NCBI RefSeq assembly: GCF_026339955.1
Contig: NZ_JAPEPW010000001.1
Span: forward strand, 6,035,001 to 6,099,000
DNA length: 64,000 nucleotides
Source: Streptomyces sp. NBC_01549
GTDB lineage: Bacteria; Actinomycetota; Actinomycetes; Streptomycetales; Streptomycetaceae
Direction of reading: 5' to 3'
In this document: piece by piece, positions 42,607 to 51,417 of the stretch
How positions within the stretch are numbered: position 1 is the stretch's first letter
Layout of the letters: the number at the start of each line of letters is the position of its first letter
Program-made: the position numbers and the translations under genes
The notes under the pieces: model-generated
What the model was told of the DNA's origin: nothing
What the model saw: only the letters and a program-made list of their open reading frames with translations
The model's database searches: none

Positions 42607-43395
42607 TCACCCCAGGCGCTGTGCCAGGCCCCCCGTGCACCGCACCTCGTCTCCCGCCGTGATCAGTAAGGCCTCGATGTCGGGGAGGGACTCCAGCCAG
42701 GTCAGGGCCTCTCGGGAGCCCATCGCGAAGGCTGCTGTCGCCCATGCGTCCACCCAGGTCAGGTGGGGGCCCACGACGGTCACGGCGACCAGGTCGGTGA
42801 CCGCGGAGCGGCCGGTGCGGGGGTCGACGATGTGGGCGCCGCGCTCGGCGGTGCCGGAGGTGGCCACCGACAGCTCGTCCACTCCGGTCGCGGAGACCAC
42901 GGCCGCGAGTGAACCGGGACGCAGCGGGTCCGAGACGCCGACGCGCCACGGGCGGTGTGTGCCGGGCGCGCCGAACAGCTGGACGTCGCCGCCGCCGTTC
43001 ACGCTGACTCCGGTCGCGCCGGCCGCCGCCAGGTGCCGGGCCACGCGCTCGGTCGCCCAGCCCTTCACGATCCCCGTCGGGTCGAGCCGGCCCTCGTACG
43101 TCGAGCTGAACCAGCCGTCGCTGACCCGCTCCGCCTCGGCGCACAGGTCGAGCACCTCGGCGACGTCCGGATCGCACTCCTCGACCGTCACCTCACCGCG
43201 CGCGAGACGCGAGATCTGGCTGTCCTCGCGGTAGGTGCTGAACATCTCGTCCACCTGGTGGAGTTGGGCGACCGCCTCCTCCAACGCGGTCCGCACGGCC
43301 GCGGGTTCACCGCCGCGCACGTCGAAGGAGAAGACGGTGCCCATGACCTCTTCCGCGTGCCGCAGGGCGGGCGGCTCCTGGTCCGGGTCAGCCAC
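42607..43395 (-). CDS. apbE: FAD:protein FMN transferase (ApbE)
   Basis: A 262-aa extracytoplasmic flavinyltransferase that links FMN from FAD to Ser/Thr of target proteins. It has VMGTVFSFDV, the DPTGIVKGWATE substrate loop, VNGGGDVQLFG and the metal-site aspartate region VDAWATAAFAMG. GTG 43395 overlaps the upstream FMN-binding gene by eight bases, so the enzyme is produced with its substrate. No clear signal peptide is seen in this reading, which is unusual for ApbE; a longer start at 43455 would overlap more of the upstream gene. Confidence 0.9.
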   Translation of the reverse strand: MADPDQEPPALRHAEEVMGTVFSFDVRGGEPAAVRTALEEAVAQLHQVDEMFSTYREDSQISRLARGEVTVEECDPDVAEVLDLCAEAERVSDGWFSSTYEGRLDPTGIVKGWATERVARHLAAAGATGVSVNGGGDVQLFGAPGTHRPWRVGVSDPLRPGSLAAVVSATGVDELSVATSGTAERGAHIVDPRTGRSAVTDLVAVTVVGPHLTWVDAWATAAFAMGSREALTWLESLPDIEALLITAGDEVRCTGGLAQRLG

Positions 43396-44233
43396 CGGCC
43401 TTGTCCAGGGCCGACTGCAGGGACTGCTTGTAACCGGTGCTGGTGTAGGTGGCACCGGAGACGGCGTCGATGTCCGCGTTCCCGGCCGCGACCGCCTCCT
43501 GGTTGAGCCTGGGGACGGCCAGCGCGGTCTTCTGGTCGCTCAGCCCGCCCTTGGGCGCCTGTACGGCCTCGGACTTGGTGATCTTGCCGCCGCTGACGGT
43601 GATACGGACCTGGACCGCCCCGTACTGGGTCTGCGCGACGCTTCCGGTGACCGTCTTGGCCTGTGCGGCGGGCGCCTGCGACGAGGCGGAGCCGGAGGAG
43701 CCGGAGGAGCCGGAGGAGCCCGAACCCGCGGACCCGGTCGATCCGGCGGCCCCCGAGGAACCGCTGCCGCTCGCCTTGGCCTTGTCGAGAGCCGACTGCA
43801 GCGACTTCTTGTATCCGGCGCTCGTGTAACTGGCGCCCGACACCGCGTCGATGTCCGCGCTGCCCGCGGTGACGGCCTCCTGGTTCAGCTTGGGCACGGA
43901 GGCGTTGCTGACCTCGGTGCTGCGTCCGCCACTGGGGATCTGGACGACCTCGGACTTGGTGATCTTGCCGCCGCTGACGGTGATGCGGACCTGGACCGGC
44001 CCGTACTGGGTCTGCGCGACGTCGCCGGTGACCGTCTGGGCCCCCGTGGACGACTGCTGCGCACTGCCGCCCTGGGGAGCCTCCTGCCCCGCCACCGACT
44101 GCTGGGGCGAGGCACCCTGAGCCGACGCGGACGCCGGATCGGAGGCGGGCTTCAGCGACAGCAACAGGACGATTCCGGACACGGTCGCGGCGCCGGCCAG
44201 CACGACACGCCGAATGGGGTGGCTCTTCTTCAT
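43388..44233 (-). CDS. Membrane-anchored protein with two FMN-binding domains
   Basis: A 281-aa protein. A signal anchor lies at residues about 8-28 (RRVVLAGAATVSGIVLLLSL). Two FMN_bind domains (about 65-150 and 195-280) are joined by a Gly/Ser-rich linker (GSTGSAGSGSSGSSGSSG). Each ends in the flavinylation motif DAVSGASYTS or DAVSGATYTS, where ApbE attaches FMN. The two halves are close copies, so the gene arose by internal duplication. ATG 44233 is preceded by GGGAG/AGGAG. It probably carries electrons from the adjacent membrane reductase to an extracellular acceptor. Confidence 0.9.
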   Translation of the reverse strand: MKKSHPIRRVVLAGAATVSGIVLLLSLKPASDPASASAQGASPQQSVAGQEAPQGGSAQQSSTGAQTVTGDVAQTQYGPVQVRITVSGGKITKSEVVQIPSGGRSTEVSNASVPKLNQEAVTAGSADIDAVSGASYTSAGYKKSLQSALDKAKASGSGSSGAAGSTGSAGSGSSGSSGSSGSASSQAPAAQAKTVTGSVAQTQYGAVQVRITVSGGKITKSEAVQAPKGGLSDQKTALAVPRLNQEAVAAGNADIDAVSGATYTSTGYKQSLQSALDKAGG

Positions 44234-44252
44234 CGCTCCTGACTCCCGTCGC

Positions 44253-45632
44253 TCACATCTCGAACGACTCGTGATGGATGCGGCGGGCGGGAACCCCCGC
44301 GCCGCGCAGTGCTTCGTAGACCTGCTGCGCGAAGCCGGGAGGCCCGCACATGAAGACATCGTGGCGGTCGATGTCCGGCAGCTTGCGGCTCAGCGTCTCC
44401 GCCGAGATGTCCGGACGTTCTCCCTCGGGGCTGTTCACCGCGTACATCAGCCGGGCCCCGCGCTCCTCGGCGATCGCCGCAAGCTCGTCCCACAGGGCCA
44501 GGTCCTGAGTGGTGTTGGCCCGGTAGAGCAGCGTCAGGTCGCCCGCCGAGCCGGGCAGCGTCTCGAACAGCGCCCGCATCGGAGTGATGCCGACCCCGCC
44601 CGCCACCAGCAGCACCTTGCCGCGGCTGCGCTTGCCCGCCGTCAGCGCCCCGTACGGGCCCTCGGCCCAGACCCGGGTACCGGGCCGCAGGTCGCGCAGT
44701 GCCGAGCTGTGGTCGCCGATCGCCTTCACCGTGATCCGCAGCATGTTGGGGCGGGGCGCCGCCGACAGCGAGTACGGGTGCGAGCTGAACCGCATGCCGG
44801 GCGCCAGGAAGCGCCAGCGGAAGAACTGCCCGGCCTCCGCGCCCATGCGGTGCAGCTTGCGCCCGCTGATCAGCACCGAGACGATCCCGGGAGTCTCCTC
44901 GATCACGGCCTCGACCCGCATCCGGTGCTTCAGGTTCAACCGGATCGGCGAGAGGACGCGGTACCAGATCACCAGGGCCGTCACCGACCCGTACAGCCCG
45001 TACCAGACCGTCTTCGCGGTCGGCTCGACGGCGAACTCGTTGCCCGTGGACAGCTGGTGCCAGAACGTCAGGAAGACGGCGGCGTAGGTGAGCAGGTGGA
45101 TGTGGTACCAGGTGTCGTAGCCCATCCTGCGGCGCACCGGACCCATGGAGAGCAGGCCGATGAGGAACAGCAGACCGGTGCCGATCGCCGCCTTGCCCAT
45201 GTCGGGCAGTTGGTTGACCGAGTCGATGGTCTGCTGGACGATGTCGCCGAAACTCTTGCCGGCCTGCAGCGCGTAGCCCCACATGATCAGCACGAGATGG
45301 GCCAGCACCAGACAGATCGTGTACCGGCCGCTCATGGCGTGCCAGCGCGCCACCCGGTCCGAGCCCACCCGGCGCTCCAGGGCGGGCACCCGCGCCATCT
45401 GCAGCACCACCAGCGCCATCAGATAACCCGCGAGCAGCCCGGTGATCCGGCCCGCGTTGAGGATCCTGCTGTTGTCGTCGGCGATGGACGGGGTGTTGTC
45501 CCACCAGAGCCAGATGACCCCGGCCGCACCCGCCCCGACAATGAGCAGCAGTGGCACGGCGGGTGAGCGTCGTGGGCGAATACGGCGCATGGTCTGGCGC
45601 CGCGCGGCGCGGCCACCGGCGATCGTGGACAC
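44253..45632 (-). CDS. Ferric-reductase-like transmembrane flavoprotein (copy 1)
   Basis: A 459-aa membrane oxidoreductase. The N-terminal six or so helices form a ferric-reductase-like domain with haem-ligand histidines (RWHAMSGRYT, LAHLVLI, YDTWYHIHLLTY, FWHQLS). A cytosolic FAD domain (HPYSLSAAP, FAD-binding RPYS-like) is followed by an NADPH domain (VAGGVGITPMRALFE, VFMCGPPGF) and the end HHESFEM. It is closely related to copy 2 at 46210-47580. It lies 19 bp upstream of the double FMN-binding gene and is probably in the same operon. Confidence 0.92.
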   Translation of the reverse strand: MSTIAGGRAARRQTMRRIRPRRSPAVPLLLIVGAGAAGVIWLWWDNTPSIADDNSRILNAGRITGLLAGYLMALVVLQMARVPALERRVGSDRVARWHAMSGRYTICLVLAHLVLIMWGYALQAGKSFGDIVQQTIDSVNQLPDMGKAAIGTGLLFLIGLLSMGPVRRRMGYDTWYHIHLLTYAAVFLTFWHQLSTGNEFAVEPTAKTVWYGLYGSVTALVIWYRVLSPIRLNLKHRMRVEAVIEETPGIVSVLISGRKLHRMGAEAGQFFRWRFLAPGMRFSSHPYSLSAAPRPNMLRITVKAIGDHSSALRDLRPGTRVWAEGPYGALTAGKRSRGKVLLVAGGVGITPMRALFETLPGSAGDLTLLYRANTTQDLALWDELAAIAEERGARLMYAVNSPEGERPDISAETLSRKLPDIDRHDVFMCGPPGFAQQVYEALRGAGVPARRIHHESFEM

Positions 45633-45713
45633 GGTTCCTCCGTGGTCGTCCGTGGGGACGGGGCTGAGGGAGAGGCCCCTGGACCAGAGATACGGCCCCC
45701 GACCGCCGTGCGT

Positions 45714-46202
45714 TCAGAGGCCTGCCGAGTCCAGTGCCGATTGGAGGGACTGCTTGTATCCGTCGCTGGTGTACGAGGCTCCTGAGACGGAGTCGATCGA
45801 GGCGCTCTGCGCTGCCAGCGCCTCCCTCCTGAGCTGGGGAAGGGCGTAACTGTTGATCTCCTGGTCCCGGGGGTTGTCCGAGGGGTAGGAGACCGCGGTC
45901 ACATCGGTGATCTTGCCGTTCTTCAGCGTGATCCGCACCTGGACGGGGCCCCAGCGGGTCTGGACCGTGTCACCGGTGACGGTCTTGGTGCCGGCGCTCT
46001 TCGTGCTTTTGGGTGATGGTGTCCCGGAGGGCGCCTGGGACGCCTGGGACCGCGACGGCGACTGCCCGGCGGACGACGACGCCTGCGCCACGGTCGGCGG
46101 CGTGTGCGGCTTGAGCGACAGCAGCAGGACGAAACCGGTGACGGTGGTGGCGGCCGCCAGCATCACGCGGCGCAGCGGACGGTGCTTCTTCAGGGCGTGC
46201 AA
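45714..46202 (-). CDS. Membrane-anchored FMN-binding domain protein (single domain)
   Basis: A 162-aa protein with a signal anchor (about residues 11-30), a Ser/Pro-rich linker and one FMN_bind domain ending in DSVSGASYTSDGYKQSLQSAL, an ApbE target motif. TTG 46202 has GAGG five bases upstream. It is paralogous to each half of the two-domain protein at 43388-44233 and lies directly after ferric-reductase-like copy 2. Confidence 0.9.
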   Translation of the reverse strand: MHALKKHRPLRRVMLAAATTVTGFVLLLSLKPHTPPTVAQASSSAGQSPSRSQASQAPSGTPSPKSTKSAGTKTVTGDTVQTRWGPVQVRITLKNGKITDVTAVSYPSDNPRDQEINSYALPQLRREALAAQSASIDSVSGASYTSDGYKQSLQSALDSAGL

Positions 46203-46209
46203 GGCGGCC

Positions 46210-47580
46210 TCACAACTCGAACGACTCGTGGTGGATACGACGGTTGGGGACCCCGGCCGCGCGCAACGCTCCGTACAGGTCCCGTGCCATGGCGGGCGGA
46301 CCGCACAGATAGACGTCGTGCCCGGCGAGATCGGGCACGGACGCCCGCAGGGACTCGGCGGTGAACCGGGGGCGCGTCCCGTCGGCGCCGTTGACCGCGT
46401 ACAGGACGCGCGCCCCGCGCCACTGCGCTATCGCCTCCAGCTCGGCGCCGAGCGCGAGGTCCTCGGTCGTACGGGCGCGATAGAGCAGCGTCACCTCGCC
46501 CGGCCCGCCCGGCAGTGACTCGAACAGGGCGCGCAGCGGCGTGATGCCGACGCCGCCCGCGATCAGCAGCACCTTGGAGGCGGTGCGCCGCTCGGCGGTC
46601 AGCGCTCCGTAGGGACCCTCCGCCCAGACCCGGGTACCGGGCCGCAGCAGCCCCACGGCGGCACTGTGGTCGCCGAGCGCCTTCACGGTGATTCGCATTC
46701 GGTCGGGGCGCGGCGGCGCCGACAGCGAGTACGGCGTCGAGGTCCACCGCATGCCGTCCGAGAGGAACCGCCAGCGGAAGAACTGCCCAGCCTCGGCGCC
46801 GAGTTCGCCCAGCCGCTCCCCGCACACGACGACGGAGAAGACGCCGGGCGCCTCGCGGTGCACGGACTCCACGCGCAGCTTGTGCCGCCGGTTGAGCCGC
46901 ACCGGGGCGAGCAGCCGGAACCACACCACCAGCGCGGCCGTGCCCAGGTAGAGCACGTACCAGGCGGCCTGGGCGGCGGAGTCGCCGACGAAGTCCGAGC
47001 CCAGCGAGAGCTGGTGGAAGAAGGCGAGGAATACCGCCGCGTACGTCAGCAGGTGCAGGTAGTACCAGAACTCGTGGCTGATCCGGCGGCGGGCCGCGCG
47101 CGCTGAGGTGATCCCGACGGCGAAGAGGATGAGCATGCCGGTCGTGGCCTTGAGCATGTCCGGGTAGTCGAGCACCACGCTCAGCGTCTCGTGCACGATG
47201 CCCACCCCGTCCTGGGCGGCGTACCCCAAGAGGATCAGCGTGACGTGCGCCACCAGCAGGCTGACCGTGTACCGGCCGGCCATGGCGTGCCAGCGGGCCA
47301 CCCGGTCGGAGCCGATGCGCCGCTCCAGGAGTGGCACCCGGGCCATCAGCGCCACGAGCACCGCGCAGCTGTAGCCGCACAGCAGTCCGGCGATCCGCCC
47401 GGCGTCCGTCAGCCACCCGGCGAGGCCCACCACCGACCTGGTGTCGTACCACCACAAGGCGACGACCGCGGCGGCCCCGGCCCAGAGCAGGGCCAGCAGG
47501 GGCCCGGCGGGTGAGGGGCGCGGTCGTCCGCGTCCGCGTGACGGGCGAGGGACCGCTGTCCGCTCGTACACCGTGGTCAT
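46210..47580 (-). CDS. Ferric-reductase-like transmembrane flavoprotein (copy 2)
   Basis: A 456-aa paralogue of the protein at 44253-45632. It has a transmembrane haem-binding-type domain (RWHAMAGRYTVSLLVAHVTLI, HEFWYYLHLLTY, FFHQLS), an FAD domain (STPYSLSAPP) and an NAD(P) domain (IAGGVGITPLRALFESLPGG, VYLCGPPAMARDLYGAL). ATG 47580 has GGAAGGAC upstream; the frame is open to 47625. First gene of the minus-strand run and divergent from the two-component system, whose response regulator may control it. Confidence 0.92.
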   Translation of the reverse strand: MTTVYERTAVPRPSRGRGRPRPSPAGPLLALLWAGAAAVVALWWYDTRSVVGLAGWLTDAGRIAGLLCGYSCAVLVALMARVPLLERRIGSDRVARWHAMAGRYTVSLLVAHVTLILLGYAAQDGVGIVHETLSVVLDYPDMLKATTGMLILFAVGITSARAARRRISHEFWYYLHLLTYAAVFLAFFHQLSLGSDFVGDSAAQAAWYVLYLGTAALVVWFRLLAPVRLNRRHKLRVESVHREAPGVFSVVVCGERLGELGAEAGQFFRWRFLSDGMRWTSTPYSLSAPPRPDRMRITVKALGDHSAAVGLLRPGTRVWAEGPYGALTAERRTASKVLLIAGGVGITPLRALFESLPGGPGEVTLLYRARTTEDLALGAELEAIAQWRGARVLYAVNGADGTRPRFTAESLRASVPDLAGHDVYLCGPPAMARDLYGALRAAGVPNRRIHHESFEL

Positions 47581-47626
47581 ATGTCCGTCCTTCCGGCTGT
47601 CCGGGAGGTAACAGTGCTTCGGCAAC

Positions 47627-47716
47627 TTCTGAGCAGCCTCTGAACGGGCTCCTTCGTCGCGGATTCACAGGAAACAGAGAGCGGCCCATGCGGCGTACTC
47701 AGAGGAAACTCAGAGG
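47627..47716. promoter_or_regulatory. Repeated CTCAGAGG boxes between the electron-transfer genes and the two-component system
   Basis: ACTCAGAGG occurs at 47697-47705 and 47708-47716 (11-bp step). Related TTCACAGGAAACAGAG lies at about 47673, and an inverted pair TTCAGAGG/CTCAGAAG at 47627-47645. OmpR-type regulators bind such 11-bp-phased direct repeats. Confidence 0.55.
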
Positions 47717-47763
47717 TCGGAGGGGCGTCGCCGACTCCGGCGAGGGGTGATCCTGGAAGAGAC

Positions 47764-48513
47764 ATGAACACTCCCCGCTCCCGAGGCACCGGCCTGCCCG
47801 CGCTCACCCGTCCCGACGGCACCCCCGTACGTGTCCTCGTCGTGGACGACGACCCCGACCTGGCCGAGGTGCTCTCCGGCGCCCTGCGCTACGAGGGCTG
47901 GGAGGTCCGGACGGCGGGCGACGGGGCCTCGGCCGTCACCGAGGCACGCGAGCTGATGCCGGACGCCGTCGTCCTCGACGTGATGCTCCCGGACACCGAC
48001 GGCTTCGCCGTGCTGCGCATCCTGCACACCGTGCGCCCGGAGGTCTGTGTGCTCTTCCTCACCGCGCGGGACTCCGTCGAGGACCGCATCGCGGGCATCA
48101 CGGCGGGCGGCGACGACTACGTGACCAAGCCGTTCAGCCTGGAGGAGGTCGTCGCCCGGCTGCGCGGACTGCTGCGCCGCGCGGGCATGGCCCGGCAACT
48201 GGACGAGGGCCCGCGCCTGACGGTCGGCGACCTCGTGATGGACGAGGAGGCCCGCGAGGTGACCCGCGGCGGCGAGCTGGTCGAGCTGTCGCCCACCGAG
48301 TTCGAACTGCTGCGCTTCCTGATGCGCAACCCGCGCCGGGTGCTCAGCAAGGCGCAGATCCTCGACCGCGTCTGGTCGTACGACTTCGGCGGCCAGGCCC
48401 ATGTCGTGGAGCTCTACATCTCGTACCTGCGCAAAAAGGTGGACGCGGGCCGCGAACCCATGATCCACACGGTGCGGGGCGCCGGGTACGTGCTCAAACC
48501 GGTGGCCGGATGA
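47764..48513 (+). CDS. OmpR-family two-component response regulator
   Basis: A 249-aa regulator. The receiver domain (about residues 23-135) has the acidic pocket VDDD, phospho-acceptor D72 in LDVMLPDTDG and the conserved lysine in DDYVTKPFS. The C-terminal winged helix (about 150-247) has ELSPTEFELLRFLMRNPRRVLSK and VVELYISYLRKKVD. It overlaps the sensor kinase start by four bases. The divergent electron-transfer genes are the likely targets. Confidence 0.94.
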   Translation: MNTPRSRGTGLPALTRPDGTPVRVLVVDDDPDLAEVLSGALRYEGWEVRTAGDGASAVTEARELMPDAVVLDVMLPDTDGFAVLRILHTVRPEVCVLFLTARDSVEDRIAGITAGGDDYVTKPFSLEEVVARLRGLLRRAGMARQLDEGPRLTVGDLVMDEEAREVTRGGELVELSPTEFELLRFLMRNPRRVLSKAQILDRVWSYDFGGQAHVVELYISYLRKKVDAGREPMIHTVRGAGYVLKPVAG

Positions 48514-50003
48514 TGAGGCGGCGCCTATGGCTACGGGTGCGGGCGGGCGTACGCCTGCTGCCGCGGCCCCGGACGATGCGGGCCCGGCTCACAGCCGGGC
48601 TTGTGGTGCTGCTCGCCGTCAGCTGCGCCGCCGTCGGTGTGGCCGCGGTGTACGAGCTGAACGGCTTCCTCACCGGCCGCCTCGACCAGCAGTTGCACGA
48701 CGTGGGAGTGCGGTTCCCCGCGAGCCTGGAGCACGGCGCCGTCAAGCCGTCGGACCACGACGGCGACGAGCACGGCGACACCCGGCGGCAGAGCACCGGC
48801 ACCTTCGGCGCGCGGCTGGTCGGCCGGGACGTGACCAATGCGGCGGTCGTGCCCTCCGGCCAGGACATCGCGGGCCTGAACGTGTCCTTGACCGCCTCCG
48901 ACCAGCGGACCCTGGCCGGCATCCCCGCCGACGGCCACGCCCACACCGTCTGTCTGTCGGCGCTCGGCGACTACCGCGTGATGGCGGCGCGCGGACTGGA
49001 CGGCGACGTCCTGATCACGGGACTGCCGATGGAACCGGTCCGGGCCGCCGTGCACCGCCTGGAACTGGTCGCCGGCTGTGTCTTCGGGCTGGCCCTCGTG
49101 GTCGCCGGAGTCGCCGGAGCCCTGTGGGTGCGCTGGTCGCTGCGCCCCCTGAGCCGGGTCGCCGCGACCGCGACCCGGGTCAGCGAGCTGCCGCTCGCCA
49201 GCGGTGAGGTGGCGCTGCCGCCGCGCGCGCCCGAGCAGGACCCGCGCAGCGAGGTGGGCCGCGTCGCCGGCGCGTTCAACAGGATGCTCGGCCATGTCGA
49301 GGACGCACTGACCAAGCGGCACGCGAGCGAGGAACGACTGCGCAGCTTCGCGGCCGACGCCAGCCATGAGCTGCGCACGCCCATCGCCTCGGTCCGCGGC
49401 CACGCCGAGCTGGCATTGCTGCACCCGGATCCGGTGCCGCCCAAGGTCACCCGAGCCCTCGAACGCATCGCCGCCGAGTCGGCGCGGATGGGCGAGATGG
49501 TCGACGACCTGCTTCTGCTCGCCCGCCTCGACGCGGGCCGCCCGTTGGAGCGCCTTCCCGTCGATCTCACCCACCTCGTCCTCGACTCGGTCACCGACGC
49601 CCGCGCCGCGGGCCCCGACCACCGCTGGACGCTGGAACTGGCGGAGGAACCGGTCACGGTGACCGGCGACGCCCACCGCCTCCAACAGGTGTTGGCCAAC
49701 CTGTTGGCCAACGCCCGTTGGCACACCCCCGTCGGGACCAACGTCACGGTGTCCCTGGAGACCGACGCCCAAACGGCCGTCCTGACGGTCCACGACGACG
49801 GTCCGGGAGTCCCGGAGGACGTCCAGCCCGGCGTCTTCGAACGCTTCACCAGAGCGGACCGCCGCCGTACCGGGGGCGCGGGCGGTGGTGCGGGCCTCGG
49901 GCTGTCCATCGTGGCGGCCGTGGTGGAGGCCCACGGCGGCACGGTCGCGCTGGAGAGCCGTCCGGGGGCGACACAGTTCACGGTCCGACTGGCCTCCCCG
50001 TAA
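48510..50003 (+). CDS. Two-component sensor histidine kinase
   Basis: A 497-aa kinase. A first transmembrane helix lies at about residues 30-52 and an extracytoplasmic sensor at about 53-180, with His/Asp-rich KPSDHDGDEHGDTRR. A second helix (about 185-207) and a HAMP linker follow, then the HisKA H-box DASHELRTPIASVRGHAEL and HATPase_c with N box VLANLLANARWHTP and G boxes (DDGPGVPED, GLGLSIV). ATG 48510 overlaps the regulator gene (ATGA). The His/Asp-rich loop could bind a metal. Confidence 0.94.
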   Translation: MMRRRLWLRVRAGVRLLPRPRTMRARLTAGLVVLLAVSCAAVGVAAVYELNGFLTGRLDQQLHDVGVRFPASLEHGAVKPSDHDGDEHGDTRRQSTGTFGARLVGRDVTNAAVVPSGQDIAGLNVSLTASDQRTLAGIPADGHAHTVCLSALGDYRVMAARGLDGDVLITGLPMEPVRAAVHRLELVAGCVFGLALVVAGVAGALWVRWSLRPLSRVAATATRVSELPLASGEVALPPRAPEQDPRSEVGRVAGAFNRMLGHVEDALTKRHASEERLRSFAADASHELRTPIASVRGHAELALLHPDPVPPKVTRALERIAAESARMGEMVDDLLLLARLDAGRPLERLPVDLTHLVLDSVTDARAAGPDHRWTLELAEEPVTVTGDAHRLQQVLANLLANARWHTPVGTNVTVSLETDAQTAVLTVHDDGPGVPEDVQPGVFERFTRADRRRTGGAGGGAGLGLSIVAAVVEAHGGTVALESRPGATQFTVRLASP

Positions 50004-50072
50004 GGGGCACGGGGCTGCGACACCATGCGGCTCCGCTGCCTGGGCGCGCCCAGCCACAACCCACCCGCACCT
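50003..50072 (+). repeat. Dispersed Streptomyces intergenic repeat (copy 2)
   Basis: AAGGGGCACGGGGCTGCG, CATGCGGCTCCGCTGCCTGG and GCGCGCCCAGCCACAACCC match copies at 42530-42597 (inverted) and 58717-58791. It lies between the convergent kinase and L,D-transpeptidase genes. Confidence 0.65.
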
Positions 50073-50760
50073 AGTAACGAGTGATCGCGGTCCCCCCACT
50101 CACCGTCCCGATCGCGATACGGGGCGTCCGCGCGGGATCGGCCCACCCAAGAACCCGCCGCATCGCATCCTCCGACACCGACACACAACCAGCCGTCGCC
50201 CCGGCCCCGTTGACGTGCAGGAAGATCCCCGCGCCCCGCCCCCGCACGGGCCGCTCGTAGTTGAACCCCACGACAAGCGCGTACGCGTACTGCGCCTTGT
50301 ACGCGATCAGATGCTCGGACTCGGACGCACGGCAGTCGGCCGGGCGCGGCTCGGTCCACCGGTTGTACGAACGGGAGTCGTTGTCCTGGCACCACCAGGA
50401 CTCCTCCCGCACCGGCCGGTACCCGACCGAGGTGCCGGCCGGTGCGGTCTTGGTCCCGAAGGCGAACGGAAGGTCGTACAGCCCCGTGGGTGTCGTGTTC
50501 GAGCCCTGCTTGCGCGAGCCCCCTTCGGCCAGCCCCTTCGCCCCGAAGCGCGCCGCCGCCGAACCGGCCTTCACCCAGTGCCCGTCACGCCGGTCCCACC
50601 AGGTGAGCGTGCCCGACGTCGAGTCCTCGCGGGGCGCCTGTGCCGTGATCAGCTGGCTGCCGCCGCCGGTGTCCGCCATCTGCTCGGGGAGGGCGGGCGG
50701 GTCGCTCGGGGAAAGGGCGAGGAGGGAGACGGACGCGAGGGCGACGGCTGCGAGGCGCAT
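50071..50760 (-). CDS. Secreted L,D-transpeptidase family (YkuD-like) protein
   Basis: A 229-aa exported protein. The signal peptide at about residues 1-22 (MRLAAVALASVSLLAL) is followed by a catalytic domain with H182 in GIFLHVNG and C192 in TAGCVSVSEDAM, the HxnGxxxxGC pattern of L,D-transpeptidases that crosslink or modify peptidoglycan. Upstream GSNTTPTGLYDLPFAFG is the usual substrate loop. ATG 50760 lies just downstream of the PPOX gene on the same strand (3-bp gap), so they may share a transcript. Confidence 0.85.
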   Translation of the reverse strand: MRLAAVALASVSLLALSPSDPPALPEQMADTGGGSQLITAQAPREDSTSGTLTWWDRRDGHWVKAGSAAARFGAKGLAEGGSRKQGSNTTPTGLYDLPFAFGTKTAPAGTSVGYRPVREESWWCQDNDSRSYNRWTEPRPADCRASESEHLIAYKAQYAYALVVGFNYERPVRGRGAGIFLHVNGAGATAGCVSVSEDAMRRVLGWADPARTPRIAIGTVSGGTAITRY

Positions 50761-50763
50761 GGC

Positions 50764-51351
50764 TCAGACCGTACGGGGAGGCAGCGGGAGCGGCAGCCCG
50801 GGTAGGCCGTCCAGGCTCGTCGCCACGTGGTCCTTCTTGGCGAAGTACTTGCTCAGAGAGGCGTCGTCCTCGCGCGCGAATCGCTTGGCGTGCAGGTCAC
50901 GGTCCGCGTCGTACGACATGAAGGGCACCGCGTAGCCGCAGGTGTCCCGGACGAGTTCGGCGGTCACGACGATGATCGCGCGCAGGCCGTGCGGGGTCGG
51001 ATCGATGTCCGGGAAGTGCGTGAGCAGTTCCTCGAAGCGGGGGTCGTCGCGGAAGACGGGTTCGCCGCGGCCGTGCACCCGGACGATGTTCGGCGGGCCC
51101 TGGAAGGCGCACCACATGAGGGTGATCCGGCCGTTCTCCCGGAGATGGGCGATCGTCTCCGCGTTGCTGCCGGCGAAGTCCAGGTAGGCCACGGTGAGTT
51201 CGTCGAGGACGACGAACGAGCCGGTGAGGCCCTTGGGGGAGAGATTGACCGTGCCGTCCCCGGACAGGGGTGCGGTCGCGGTGAAGAAGAGGGGCTGCGC
51301 CTCGATGAACGAACGCAGCCTGCCGTCTATGCGCTCATAAGTCTTTCCCAT
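50764..51351 (-). CDS. Pyridoxamine 5'-phosphate oxidase family protein
   Basis: A 195-aa flavin-binding split-barrel protein (PPOX-like): FIEAQPLFFTATAPLSGDGTVNLSPKG, TVAYLDFAGSNAETIAHLRENGRITLMWCAFQGPPNIVRVHG. Such proteins bind FMN or F420, and the substrate is unknown. ATG 51351 lies inside a promoter region with TAATAA about 10 bases upstream and no ribosome-binding site, so the mRNA may be leaderless. Confidence 0.88.
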   Translation of the reverse strand: MGKTYERIDGRLRSFIEAQPLFFTATAPLSGDGTVNLSPKGLTGSFVVLDELTVAYLDFAGSNAETIAHLRENGRITLMWCAFQGPPNIVRVHGRGEPVFRDDPRFEELLTHFPDIDPTPHGLRAIIVVTAELVRDTCGYAVPFMSYDADRDLHAKRFAREDDASLSKYFAKKDHVATSLDGLPGLPLPLPPRTV

Positions 51352-51389
51352 GTCTAACGATTATTAGGCAAGGCCTTTCGTCTGTCTAA
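51351..51389 (-). promoter_or_regulatory. Promoter with TTAGACA direct repeats before the PPOX gene
   Basis: On the minus strand, TTAGACA (51383-51389) acts as or overlaps the -35 region. TAATAA (about 51361-51366) fits a -10, and a second TTAGACA (51351-51357) ends at the start codon. The arrangement suggests a leaderless transcript with a repressor site. Confidence 0.5.
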
Positions 51390-51417
51390 GGAATTCGGCG
51401 AAAGGCCGACGGAAGAT

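Noticed and set aside
43680..43770. DNA repeat (GGAGGAGCCGGAGGAGCC) as an independent element
   Set aside because: It encodes the Gly/Ser linker between the two FMN-binding domains and is explained by the protein.
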